From: Flavobacterium sp. IMCC34852 | Lineage (GTDB): Bacteria > Bacteroidota > Bacteroidia > Flavobacteriales > Flavobacteriaceae | Direction of reading: 5' to 3' | Assembly: GCF_030643905.1 (NCBI RefSeq) | Contig: NZ_CP121446.1 | Location: 248,001-312,000 of the forward strand | Length of the DNA: 64,000 nucleotides | Part shown: piece after piece, positions 57,200-64,000 of the stretch | Layout of the letters: every line of letters starts with the position of its first letter | How positions within the stretch are numbered: position 1 is the first letter of the stretch | The notes under the pieces: model-generated | Told to the model about the DNA's origin: nothing | Databases searched by the model: none | Seen by the model: the letters and a program-made list of their open reading frames with translations, nothing else | Translations under genes and position numbers: made by a program

Positions 57200-57721
57200 T
57201 TATGCTTCGTTAGTATTTGATTTGGATTGGTAAAACTCCAGCTTTTCTCGCTCTAAGGCTCTTTTATCGACTACATAGGTTTTAGAAATACTGTCGTGCC
57301 AACCTTTGGCCGTCGAACCCATGAACAATGATAGTACGAACGGCAACCAATTGAGCGGAATCAATCGGCAAAGGGAACGCACTAAAATCATTTCGTGATT
57401 GGGCTTTTCTCCGTTTTCGTTGACTACTACGGTTTGGGTAATCCATTTTCCTACGGTTCTGGCGGTGAATATTTCGAAGACATTGTAATAAAATAGGGTA
57501 ACACTTGCGGTAAAGGTGTATTGTTGCCAAACATCAATGGCAAAATGATCGAGATAAGCTTTGCCTTCTTGGAGTTCCATTCCGGCGACTATAAAAACCA
57601 AAACGATAAAAAGCAATAGCAATTGCATCACGGAATCGATTAGCAAATTGACAAACCTTTGCCCATGAGAAGCCAAAAGCGCTTCGGAAATCAGGTATGG
57701 CTTTCGTAGATTTTGTTCCAT
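57200..57721 (-). CDS. RDD family membrane protein
   Basis: This 173-residue membrane protein has the RDD layout. Span 1 is in QRFVNLLIDSVMQLLLLFIV followed by LVFIVAGM, with the Arg and Asp of the family signature. The central pair reads FTASVTLFYYNVFEIFTART, then VGKWITQTVVVNENGEKPNH, and the second conserved part is LVRSLCRLIPLNWLPFVLSL. Its function is unknown; some RDD proteins act as ion exchangers. The ATG at 57721 (MEQNLRKPYLISEALLASHG) is used. A longer frame upstream overlaps the 74-residue gene and is rejected. Confidence 0.86.
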   Translation of the reverse strand: MEQNLRKPYLISEALLASHGQRFVNLLIDSVMQLLLLFIVLVFIVAGMELQEGKAYLDHFAIDVWQQYTFTASVTLFYYNVFEIFTARTVGKWITQTVVVNENGEKPNHEMILVRSLCRLIPLNWLPFVLSLFMGSTAKGWHDSISKTYVVDKRALEREKLEFYQSKSNTNEA

Positions 57722-57725
57722 ACGG

Positions 57726-57950
57726 TTATTCTTTTTCGTTGGCCAAAAAGAAATTTCTGGATTTCTTTGGGTATTGGTTGTAGCTTTTATCGCTTGGATT
57801 GGCGATGACCGATTTGATGTTGATTTCGTCTCCGACTTTAAAATTCGCTTCGGTGTATTGATAATCCAATAAATATTCGCCACAGAAATAATTGCCGTTT
57901 TCGTCTTTTTGGATGATTCCTGTGTAAACTCCTTTTTTTTGTTTTGACAT
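57726..57950 (-). CDS. Uncharacterised 74-residue protein
   Basis: The product begins MSKQKKGVYTGIIQKDENGN and continues YFCGEYLLDYQYTEANFKVG then DEINIKSVIANPSDKSYN. It has no signal peptide or membrane span. The strand-rich pattern with KVGDEINIK suggests a small beta-barrel, perhaps OB- or S1-like, but I do not recognise the family. It ends 4 nt before the RDD start and is the first gene of a run with the RDD and GNAT genes. Confidence 0.7.
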   Translation of the reverse strand: MSKQKKGVYTGIIQKDENGNYFCGEYLLDYQYTEANFKVGDEINIKSVIANPSDKSYNQYPKKSRNFFLANEKE

Positions 57951-57992
57951 GATTTTTTATTTTACCGAAAGTTCTTCTTTTTACTATTCGCT

Positions 57993-58045
57993 AGCCCCGA
58001 TTGGAGCTGGCTACCGTGTAGCGCGGAAAGCGGGAAACAGCTCCT
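57993..58045 (+). repeat. Intergenic palindromic repeat, copy 6 (shortest)
   Basis: AGCCCCGATTGGAGCTGGCT is followed by ACCGTGTAGCGCGGAAAGCG and GGAAACAGCTCCT. Inner stem GCTACC.GTGTAGC and outer GGAGCTG/CAGCTCC pair well. This 53-nt copy is the minimal form of the family. It lies between the nrdA terminator and the 74-residue gene. Confidence 0.8.
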
Positions 58046-58054
58046 AAAAATACT

Positions 58055-58087
58055 AAAAAAACAGCTATCAATTGACAGCTGTTTTTC
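58055..58087 (-). terminator. Terminator of nrdA
   Basis: On the minus strand AAAAACAGCT (58086-58077) pairs with AGCTGTTTTT (58066-58057), with inner GTCAATTGAT, and a T-run follows. Confidence 0.88.
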
Positions 58088-58111
58088 TTTGATCTTTATT
58101 CCGTGTTTTAA

Positions 58112-60544
58112 TTACGACCCACACATTTCGCAGTCGTCTCCACCGTTGCCGGCGGCATTGCGTGCACGTTCTACCATAGCGGCAAAATCTTCAGCGGTCA
58201 TTTCTCCGTTTTCGGTTGGTGCCACTACTTCAACGCCTACTGCTTCCGGTTCGGCTAAGATAGGTTCGGCTTTTTTATCGTTGTTCAAAGTGAACTTGAT
58301 AGCATCTACTGCTGCTTTGGTTCTTAGGTAATACATACCGGTTTTCAAGCCGCTTTTCCAAGCGTAGAAGTGCATTGACGTTAGTTTCGCATAGTTGGCA
58401 TCTTGCATGAACAAGTTTAACGATTGCGATTGGTCGATAAAATATCCTCTGTGTCTTGACATATCGATAATGTCTTTCATCGACATTTCCCAAACGGTTT
58501 TGTAAAGTTCTTTTAAGTCGGCAGGAATACGCTCAATGTGTTGTACGGAACCGTTGTGACGCATGATTTCCTGTTTCAACTCTTCATTCCAAAGTCCGCG
58601 TTTTACTAGGTCTTCCAACAAGTGTTTGTTCACCACGATAAACTCACCCGACAATACACGACGGGTGTAAATGTTGGAAGTGTAAGGTTCGAAAGCTTCG
58701 TTGTTTCCAAGGATTTGTGACGTAGAAGCCGTTGGCATTGGCGCCATCAACAAGGAGTTTCTCACCCCGTGTTTTACCACTTCTTTGCGCAAGCTTGCCC
58801 AATCCCAACGACCGGATAATTCTTCGTCTTTGATGTTCCAAAGGTTGTGTTGGAACAAACCTTCTGAAATTGGTGAGCCTTTAAAGCTTGAGTATGGTCC
58901 TTCTTCTTTGGCCATTTCCATCGACGCGGTTACGGCGGCAAAGTACATGGTTTCGAAGATGTCTTGGTTTAATTGTTTGGCTTCATCGCTGGTGAATGGC
59001 ATTCTCAACAAAATAAACGCATCGGCCAAACCTTGTACACCCAATCCCACCGGACGATGACGCATATTAGAGTTTTCAGCTTCTTTAACCGGATAGTAAT
59101 TGCGGTCGATTACTTTGTTTAAGTTGCGCGTTACGCGTTTGGTTACGTTGAATAACAATTCGTGGTCGAATTTGTTGTTGTTGACAAACATTGGCAACGA
59201 AATAGAAGCCAAGTTACAAACCGCAATTTCGTCCTCGGAAGTGTACTCCATGATTTCGGTACACAAGTTAGACGAGCGAATGGTTCCCAAATTCTTTTGG
59301 TTGGATTTGCGGTTCGCGGCATCTTTGTACAACATGTATGGTGTTCCGGTTTCGATTTGCGACTCTAGGATTTTCTCCCAAAGCTCGCGAGCTTTTACCG
59401 TTTTTCTGCCTTTGCCTTGTGCTTCGTAAGAAGTGTATAAAGCTTCGAACTCGTCCCCGTAAACGTCGTACAAGCCCGGACATTCGTTTGGACACATTAA
59501 GGTCCAATGCGCATCTTCTTCAACACGTTTCATGAACAAATCTGACGTCCACATCGCGAAGAACAAATCTCGTGCACGCATTTCTTCTTTTCCGGTGTTC
59601 TTTTTCAAGTCGAGGAATTCAAAGATATCCGCATGCCAAGTTTCTAAGTAAATGGCAAAACTTCCTTTTCTTTTGCCACCGCCTTGGTCTACGTAACGAG
59701 CGGTGTCGTTGAACACGCGCAACATCGGAACGATACCGTTGGAAGTTCCGTTTGTGCCTCTGATGTAAGAACCGGTGGCACGAACGTTATGAATAGACAA
59801 ACCGATTCCTCCGGCTGATTGCGAGATTTTCGCAGTGTTTTTTAATGTATCGTAAATACCATCGATGCTGTCATCTTTCATAGATAACAAGAAACAAGAC
59901 GACATTTGCGGTTTTGGCGTTCCGGCGTTGAATAACGTTGGCGTGGCATGGGTAAAGAACTTCTTCGACATTAAGTCGTAAGTTTCAATTACTGCATCCA
60001 AATCGTTTAAGTGAATCCCAACAGAAACACGCATTAACATGTGTTGCGGACGCTCTACGATTTTGCCGTTGATTTTTAGCAAATACGAACGCTCTAAAGT
60101 TTTGAAACCGAAATAATCGTAATTGAAATCGCGGTTGTATATGATATGAGAGTTTAAGAACTCGGCATTTTCTTGGATAACTTGGTGTACTTCTTCTGAA
60201 AGTAACGGTGCGGGTTGGTTGGTTCTTGGATTAACATAATGGAACATTTCATTCATCGTTTCCGAGAATGATTTGTTGGTGTTTTTATGTAAGTTGGAAA
60301 TAGCAATACGAGCCGCTAATTGGGCATAATCCGGATGGGTTACGGTCATGGAGGCTGCGGTTTCGGCAGCTAGGTTGTCTAATTCTGAAGTGGTTACTCC
60401 GTCGTACAATCCTTCGATAACTTTCATCGCTACTTTTACAGCGTCTACCAATTCATTCAAACCATAGCATAGTTTTTTAATTCTATCCGTGATTTTGTCA
60501 AACATTACCGGTTCTTTGTGACCGTCTCTTTTTACTACGTACAT
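58112..60544 (-). CDS. nrdA: Class Ia ribonucleoside-diphosphate reductase, alpha subunit
   Basis: This is the 810-residue catalytic subunit. The N-terminal ATP-cone ([20 protein letters not shown]) gives allosteric activity control. Redox cysteine C225-like is in [17 protein letters not shown]. The radical-site region [20 protein letters not shown] is followed by the radical-chain end near RVLSGEF and TYYLRT-like MYYLRTKAA. The C-terminus ends DDCEMCGS, the mobile CxxC that takes electrons from thioredoxin. It is 198 nt downstream of nrdB on the same strand, with a repeat element between them. Confidence 0.97.
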   Translation of the reverse strand: MYVVKRDGHKEPVMFDKITDRIKKLCYGLNELVDAVKVAMKVIEGLYDGVTTSELDNLAAETAASMTVTHPDYAQLAARIAISNLHKNTNKSFSETMNEMFHYVNPRTNQPAPLLSEEVHQVIQENAEFLNSHIIYNRDFNYDYFGFKTLERSYLLKINGKIVERPQHMLMRVSVGIHLNDLDAVIETYDLMSKKFFTHATPTLFNAGTPKPQMSSCFLLSMKDDSIDGIYDTLKNTAKISQSAGGIGLSIHNVRATGSYIRGTNGTSNGIVPMLRVFNDTARYVDQGGGKRKGSFAIYLETWHADIFEFLDLKKNTGKEEMRARDLFFAMWTSDLFMKRVEEDAHWTLMCPNECPGLYDVYGDEFEALYTSYEAQGKGRKTVKARELWEKILESQIETGTPYMLYKDAANRKSNQKNLGTIRSSNLCTEIMEYTSEDEIAVCNLASISLPMFVNNNKFDHELLFNVTKRVTRNLNKVIDRNYYPVKEAENSNMRHRPVGLGVQGLADAFILLRMPFTSDEAKQLNQDIFETMYFAAVTASMEMAKEEGPYSSFKGSPISEGLFQHNLWNIKDEELSGRWDWASLRKEVVKHGVRNSLLMAPMPTASTSQILGNNEAFEPYTSNIYTRRVLSGEFIVVNKHLLEDLVKRGLWNEELKQEIMRHNGSVQHIERIPADLKELYKTVWEMSMKDIIDMSRHRGYFIDQSQSLNLFMQDANYAKLTSMHFYAWKSGLKTGMYYLRTKAAVDAIKFTLNNDKKAEPILAEPEAVGVEVVAPTENGEMTAEDFAAMVERARNAAGNGGDDCEMCGS

Positions 60545-60650
60545 ACTTGTTTTGTTTTGTGAAATAGAGAATCCCTTCGCTACTTCGAGTTACTTGTTTT
60601 GTTTTGTTAATCCCTTAACTTGCAGAAGAATCTTCTGCGGTTTTATGAGA

Positions 60651-60727
60651 AGCTAATCCGGCTGTCCGCTGTATCTTTTTATCTCGTTTGAGAACGAGAT
60701 AAAAAGGATGCCACTTCCATCCGGGCT
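60651..60727 (-). repeat. Intergenic palindromic repeat, copy 7 (long-stem subtype)
   Basis: On the minus strand it starts AGCCCGGATGGAAGTGGCAT and ends ATACAGCGGACAGCCGGATT. The middle is a perfect 14-bp hairpin on the plus strand: CTTTTTATCTCGTT (60675-60688) with AACGAGATAAAAAG (60693-60706), loop TGAG. It sits between nrdB and nrdA inside the operon. Confidence 0.82.
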
Positions 60728-60742
60728 AGGCGACTGCATATT

Positions 60743-61720
60743 TTAGAAGTCAGCGTCGAAGCTGATTTTTTGATCTTCGGTATCTTTTGACATTACGCCG
60801 GCTTTTTGGTATTCGGCCACGCGCTTTTCAAAGAAATTGGTCTTTCCTTGTAGCGAAATCATATCCATGAAATCGAAAGGATTGTTAGAGTTGTAGACTC
60901 TTTTGCAACCCAATTCTACTAGTAATCTGTCGGCTACAAACTCTAGGTATTGTGTCATTAAATTGGCATTCATCCCGATTAAACTTACCGGAAGTGATTC
61001 GGTGATGAATTCTCTTTCGATGGTCAAAGCGTCGGTAATGATTTCGGTGATTCTGGCTTTGGATACTTTATGCACTAAATGGTGGTTGTGTAAATGCACG
61101 GCAAAGTCGCAGTGAACGCCTTCGTCACGGGAAATTAATTCGTTAGAGAACGTCAAGCCCGGCATTAATCCGCGTTTTTTCAACCAAAAAATAGAACAGA
61201 ATGCTCCTGAAAAGAAGATTCCTTCCACGGCGGCAAAAGCGATTAATCTTTCGGCGAACGAATCGGAACCAATCCATTTCAAAGCCCAATCGGCTTTTTT
61301 CTTTACAGCAGGAAATACTTCGATAGCGTTGAATAATTGTGCTTTTTCGGCTTCATCTTTTACATAAGTATCAATCAGCAACGAATAGGTTTCGCTGTGG
61401 ATGTTTTCCATCATGATTTGGAAACCGTAGAAAAACTTGGCTTCAGGATATTGTACTTCGTTGACGAAATTTTCGGCTAGATTTTCATTTACAATTCCGT
61501 CAGAAGCGGCGAAGAAAGCCAATATGTGTTTGATGAAATACTTTTCATCGGCATTCAACTTATTATTCCAATCGGATAAATCTTGGTGCAAATCGATTTC
61601 TTCGGCAGTCCAAAAACTAGCTTCCATTTTTTTGTACCAATCCCAAATATCATGATGTTTGATAGGGAAAATCACGAAGCGGTTTTTGTTTTCTTGTAAA
61701 ATTGGTTCGATAGTTGCCAT
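60743..61720 (-). CDS. nrdB: Class Ia ribonucleoside-diphosphate reductase, beta subunit
   Basis: This is the 325-residue diiron radical subunit. Metal ligands lie in [35 protein letters not shown] (Glu and His ligands, and the candidate radical tyrosine in SETYS) and [20 protein letters not shown] (Glu and His). It supplies the tyrosyl radical to NrdA. The gene order nrdB-nrdA is the reverse of E. coli. It ends ...[10 protein letters not shown], the peptide that docks into NrdA. Confidence 0.97.
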   Translation of the reverse strand: MATIEPILQENKNRFVIFPIKHHDIWDWYKKMEASFWTAEEIDLHQDLSDWNNKLNADEKYFIKHILAFFAASDGIVNENLAENFVNEVQYPEAKFFYGFQIMMENIHSETYSLLIDTYVKDEAEKAQLFNAIEVFPAVKKKADWALKWIGSDSFAERLIAFAAVEGIFFSGAFCSIFWLKKRGLMPGLTFSNELISRDEGVHCDFAVHLHNHHLVHKVSKARITEIITDALTIEREFITESLPVSLIGMNANLMTQYLEFVADRLLVELGCKRVYNSNNPFDFMDMISLQGKTNFFEKRVAEYQKAGVMSKDTEDQKISFDADF

Positions 61721-61808
61721 TTTTGAATTGTTTTTTTGAATTATTGGGGAGATTTTTTTCGAAATCTGTCTGTTACAAAGATTGTCAAACGAAACGGAAA
61801 ATGAAAGT

Positions 61809-61843
61809 CAAACTTATTCACAATCCGCTCTAGTTTTTAACAA
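61809..61843 (-). promoter_or_regulatory. Possible promoter of nrdB-nrdA
   Basis: On the minus strand TTG (61843-61841) and TAAGTTTG (61816-61809) are separated by 24 nt, slightly longer than usual. The leader would be about 85 nt. I see no clear NrdR-box pair. The rest of the 345-nt spacer 61721-62065 is A+T-rich with no evident gene, apart from the terminator at its right end. Confidence 0.35.
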
Positions 61844-62004
61844 ACTGAGGTTTTGTTTAACTTTTTTAATCAATTTTCAACTGCTTGATTTTCAGTGTTT
61901 TATTTTTTTTTAAATTGTTAAAAAGCCCTAAAACAAAGGAAGTTAAGAATTTACTGATGGCAAAATTTTAACAGTTGAACTCTTCTGAAAATTAATTTTC
62001 GACG

Positions 62005-62045
62005 CTAAAAAAAGAGCGGTTTTTCCGTTGGAAAAACCGCTCTTA
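62005..62045 (-). terminator. Terminator of the secreted basic protein gene
   Basis: A perfect 15-bp stem, AAGAGCGGTTTTTCC (62012-62026) with GGAAAAACCGCTCTT (62030-62044), is followed on the minus strand by a run of seven T. Confidence 0.92.
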
Positions 62046-62065
62046 GTAAAGTGTACGTTTATTTC

Positions 62066-62575
62066 TTATTTGTCTTCCGAAATATAGGTTTTATTACCAT
62101 TAGAGTTGATATAATACTTTCCTCCTCTTGGCCCGGTATACACTTTTTTGCCTTTATAAGTTCCGGTCACCTTGTCTTTAATCTTTTTAGGTGCTTTTTC
62201 GTTGGATACTCTTTCTTTGACTTCTTTTTTGGCTTTGGCTTCTGATTTATTGGCAGCGGCTTTGGCTTTTCCGGCGGCTGAACGCTCTTGTCCTCTTTCA
62301 GAAGCATTGTTTGATTTAAAACGCTTGTCCGGCGTGCCGTCTTTTTTTAAAGGTACATTTGTTTTTTTATAGCGTTCATCAGGAGTGCCGTCTTTTTTTA
62401 GTTTAACGCCCGAAGCTTCTTTTGTTTTAGTTGTTTTAACGGCTTCTGTGATTTTTGGTTTTGTTGTTTTCTCTTGTGCTTTGGTTTTCTTAACCGCATC
62501 GGTTACTTTGACTTCCTGAGCAAAAAAGGTATTTGAAAAAACGAACACCATACACAATAAAATTACTTTTTTCAT
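62066..62575 (-). CDS. Secreted basic protein with PBCV-type basic adaptor-like C-terminus
   Basis: This is a 169-residue exported protein (MKKVILLCMVFVFSNTFFAQ) that is strongly lysine-rich. It contains a doubled motif, LKKDGTPDERYKKTN and PLKKDGTPDKRFKSNN, and a helical Lys/Ala/Glu middle part. It ends in KKVYTGPRGGKYYINSNGNK followed by TYI, which resembles the short basic adaptor domain known from chlorella viruses and also found in Bacteroidota secreted proteins. The function is unknown; a cell-surface or polyanion-binding role is a guess. It is monocistronic with a strong terminator. Confidence 0.75.
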   Translation of the reverse strand: MKKVILLCMVFVFSNTFFAQEVKVTDAVKKTKAQEKTTKPKITEAVKTTKTKEASGVKLKKDGTPDERYKKTNVPLKKDGTPDKRFKSNNASERGQERSAAGKAKAAANKSEAKAKKEVKERVSNEKAPKKIKDKVTGTYKGKKVYTGPRGGKYYINSNGNKTYISEDK

Positions 62576-62639
62576 AATGCTTACTTTATTAGTTATTGAT
62601 TTAAAATTACAAAAAAAATTAAAACAAAAACCATTCCAT

Positions 62640-64000
62640 TTAAAAATATGCTCTTAACTGCACGTTACCGGTATGAATGGTTTGACTCGTTTCTGTTTTT
62701 CTGCCTTGGTAATTGATATTGATGTCTAGAAATTGGGTCAAATTCTTTTGCAACAACAATCGCCAAGTTAAGTTTTTGCCCGGCTGCAATCCTTCCAGCA
62801 TCTGAAAAGCCACGGGTAACAAGGCATCACCAACAAATTTATTGTTATACAAAGAGAATTCCCCATTCATAGTAAACTTCTTTTCACCGGCCAAAGAAAA
62901 GGAAGTCCCCAATCGACTTTGCTTTAACTGCTCTCTATTCCCGATTTGATTTTCTTTATTTTGGTATTCATAAAAAACATCCCAACTGGTATTCTTGTTA
63001 AACAAATAGGATATTTTAGGATTGATTTGATAGCCTTTAACTTCAAAATTTTTGGCTTCATAATTCTCCGAAAAAAGAGCTGTTCTGGTTGTTTTTGTTC
63101 CTAAATTAAACAACCAAGTTTTTTGTACCAAATGCGTATACTGCAATTGATGCGACTTGTTTTCACTTTCCTGCGAACCAACTGAAAGCAAGGTTTGTAA
63201 TTTGTTTTGGGTGAAAGTATAAGTGGTTGAATGCTTTTGCTTTCCCCTGTTATAAAACAAACTATTCCGAATATTGGTATTGAGTCCCAACAAATTATTG
63301 TCTTGGGTTGAAAACGGATTCAGGTCGAAATTATTTCCGTTTCGCAGAATTTTTCGCTCTATTAAATAGGAGGTTTGGTTGTAAAAATAAGACAATACTT
63401 TTTTGACCCCTTTGGCATTTTGCCATTGAACCGGATTGAGCGTAAGCGATTGCGAAAATTTATTCTGATGGGTTTTGACAAAAATTTGATTGGGCAAAAA
63501 TATCCGAACATACCGCGCTTGATCCGGAAACGGTGCGATTTCGAACTCTTGTAACTCCTGAATTCCGTTGTTGTTATAATCATTCCAAGTATAAACCCCT
63601 TGTCCCGGTTCTACTTCGAGGTAAGTAAATTCCTGTTGGGCAATAGTGCCCGAAGTCGTCTCGTAGGCTGTGGTAACTTGGGCAAATTGTTTAAAAAATT
63701 GAGCATTGTACAACAATCGAGAATTGAGTGACGGCTCGTTTTCTCGAGTATCATCTTCAAATTTTAAATTTCTGTAGTTGACAAACAAAGCCAAATTGGA
63801 TTTATCGCTTTGAATCAATCTAGACTTTAAATAATAGGATTGCGAGGTGTTTACTTTTTGCAGAAAGCCATTTTGCAAACTGTCATTTACGCGTTGCAAA
63901 TAACCCAATTCTACATACACTTTGGTACTATCGCCTCGACCTACAAAAGCGCCGTATTCGGTAAATCGTTGGCTCAAAGTTGACAATTGATTCGTGGCTG
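62640..64000 (-). CDS. Large outer-membrane beta-barrel-like protein, 3' portion (partial)
   Basis: The frame is open to the window's right edge: codons continue beyond the apparent start at 63986, which is an internal TTG (Leu, in ATNQLSTLSQRF). At least 453 residues are present. They are rich in alternating polar/aromatic strands (KSRLIQSDKSNLALFVNYRN, SRLLYNAQFFKQFAQVTTAY, SYLFNKNTSWDVFYEYQNKE), and the end TGNVQLRAYF has the terminal Phe typical of outer-membrane barrels. A calcium-loop-like DYNNNGIQELQEFE is present. I do not recognise the family; the N-terminal part lies outside the window. Confidence 0.75.
   Translation of the reverse strand, partial: ATNQLSTLSQRFTEYGAFVGRGDSTKVYVELGYLQRVNDSLQNGFLQKVNTSQSYYLKSRLIQSDKSNLALFVNYRNLKFEDDTRENEPSLNSRLLYNAQFFKQFAQVTTAYETTSGTIAQQEFTYLEVEPGQGVYTWNDYNNNGIQELQEFEIAPFPDQARYVRIFLPNQIFVKTHQNKFSQSLTLNPVQWQNAKGVKKVLSYFYNQTSYLIERKILRNGNNFDLNPFSTQDNNLLGLNTNIRNSLFYNRGKQKHSTTYTFTQNKLQTLLSVGSQESENKSHQLQYTHLVQKTWLFNLGTKTTRTALFSENYEAKNFEVKGYQINPKISYLFNKNTSWDVFYEYQNKENQIGNREQLKQSRLGTSFSLAGEKKFTMNGEFSLYNNKFVGDALLPVAFQMLEGLQPGKNLTWRLLLQKNLTQFLDININYQGRKTETSQTIHTGNVQLRAYF

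Noticed and set aside
57722..57883. A 54-residue N-terminal extension of the RDD protein.
   Set aside because: It overlaps the 74-residue gene in another frame, is of low quality (many Thr/Asn/Lys), and the RDD family starts near the ATG at 57721.
60622..60638. The GCAGAAGAATCTTCTGC palindrome as a terminator of nrdB.
   Set aside because: No U-tract follows on either strand; it is listed only as a stem within the spacer finding.
1..64000. tRNA or rRNA genes, prophage, integrative element or restriction/defence island.
   Set aside because: I found no cloverleaf or rRNA-like segments and no integrase, phage structural, conjugation or defence genes. Apart from the RAYT, the window reads as core chromosome.

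Overview
The window is chromosomal DNA from a member of the Bacteroidota, almost certainly the family Flavobacteriaceae and very likely Flavobacterium or a close relative. The evidence is the low G+C content, promoters of the TTG-N17-23-TAnnTTTG type, starts without Shine-Dalgarno sequences, the gliding genes gldD and gldE next to ssb and mutY, DUF5916, DUF4301 and DUF3127 proteins, a group II GGGP synthase and a TonB-dependent receptor. I see no rRNA, tRNA, prophage, integrative element or CRISPR array.

Layout. Positions 1-6884 hold a tightly overlapping surface-glycan locus: the end of an unknown gene, a B12-binding-type radical SAM enzyme, an FkbM methyltransferase, a GT2, an ABC exporter and a GT4, met head-on by a second GT4. 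Positions 7109-10879 hold a DUF5916 outer-membrane protein and a LacI-type regulator. Positions 11077-14128 are a translation block (rplM-rpsI, rpsB-tsf) with structured non-coding segments. Positions 14329-24054 mix a giant TraB/GumN protein, a YhhQ transporter, tag, aat, an OB-fold-like DUF3127 protein with an SSB-like tail, a flavin reductase, an orphan histidine kinase, a HIT protein, greA with an attenuator-like leader, and a small lipoprotein.

Positions 24089-30431 hold a TPP-riboswitch-controlled TonB receptor, preceded by a coupled operon (PPTase, GGGP synthase, PnuC-type transporter, DUF4301, ArfB). Positions 30571-37921 hold ahcY, rplU-rpmA, an active/inactive M16 peptidase pair, an EamA transporter and a metal-binding-type lipoprotein. 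Positions 37993-43830 hold mutY, ssb, gldE and gldD, then an HU protein, an overlooked 30-residue very basic protein and RNase E/G. Positions 43898-44657 hold a REP-associated tyrosine transposase bracketed by two pairs of the same short palindrome. Positions 44754-52921 hold the pbpC/alpha-2-macroglobulin pair. The rest contains tadA and dxs (divergent, apparently leaderless), dgt, a GNAT-RDD-small protein operon, nrdB-nrdA, a secreted basic protein and the 3' part of a large outer-membrane protein.

The most unusual signals are non-coding: seven copies of one palindromic intergenic repeat family spread over the window, the RAYT with its symmetric palindrome doublets, the greA and rpsB leaders, and a heptanucleotide repeat inside the signal-peptide codons of the thiamine-regulated receptor. 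All functional statements come from reading the sequence and from family knowledge; no searches were run.
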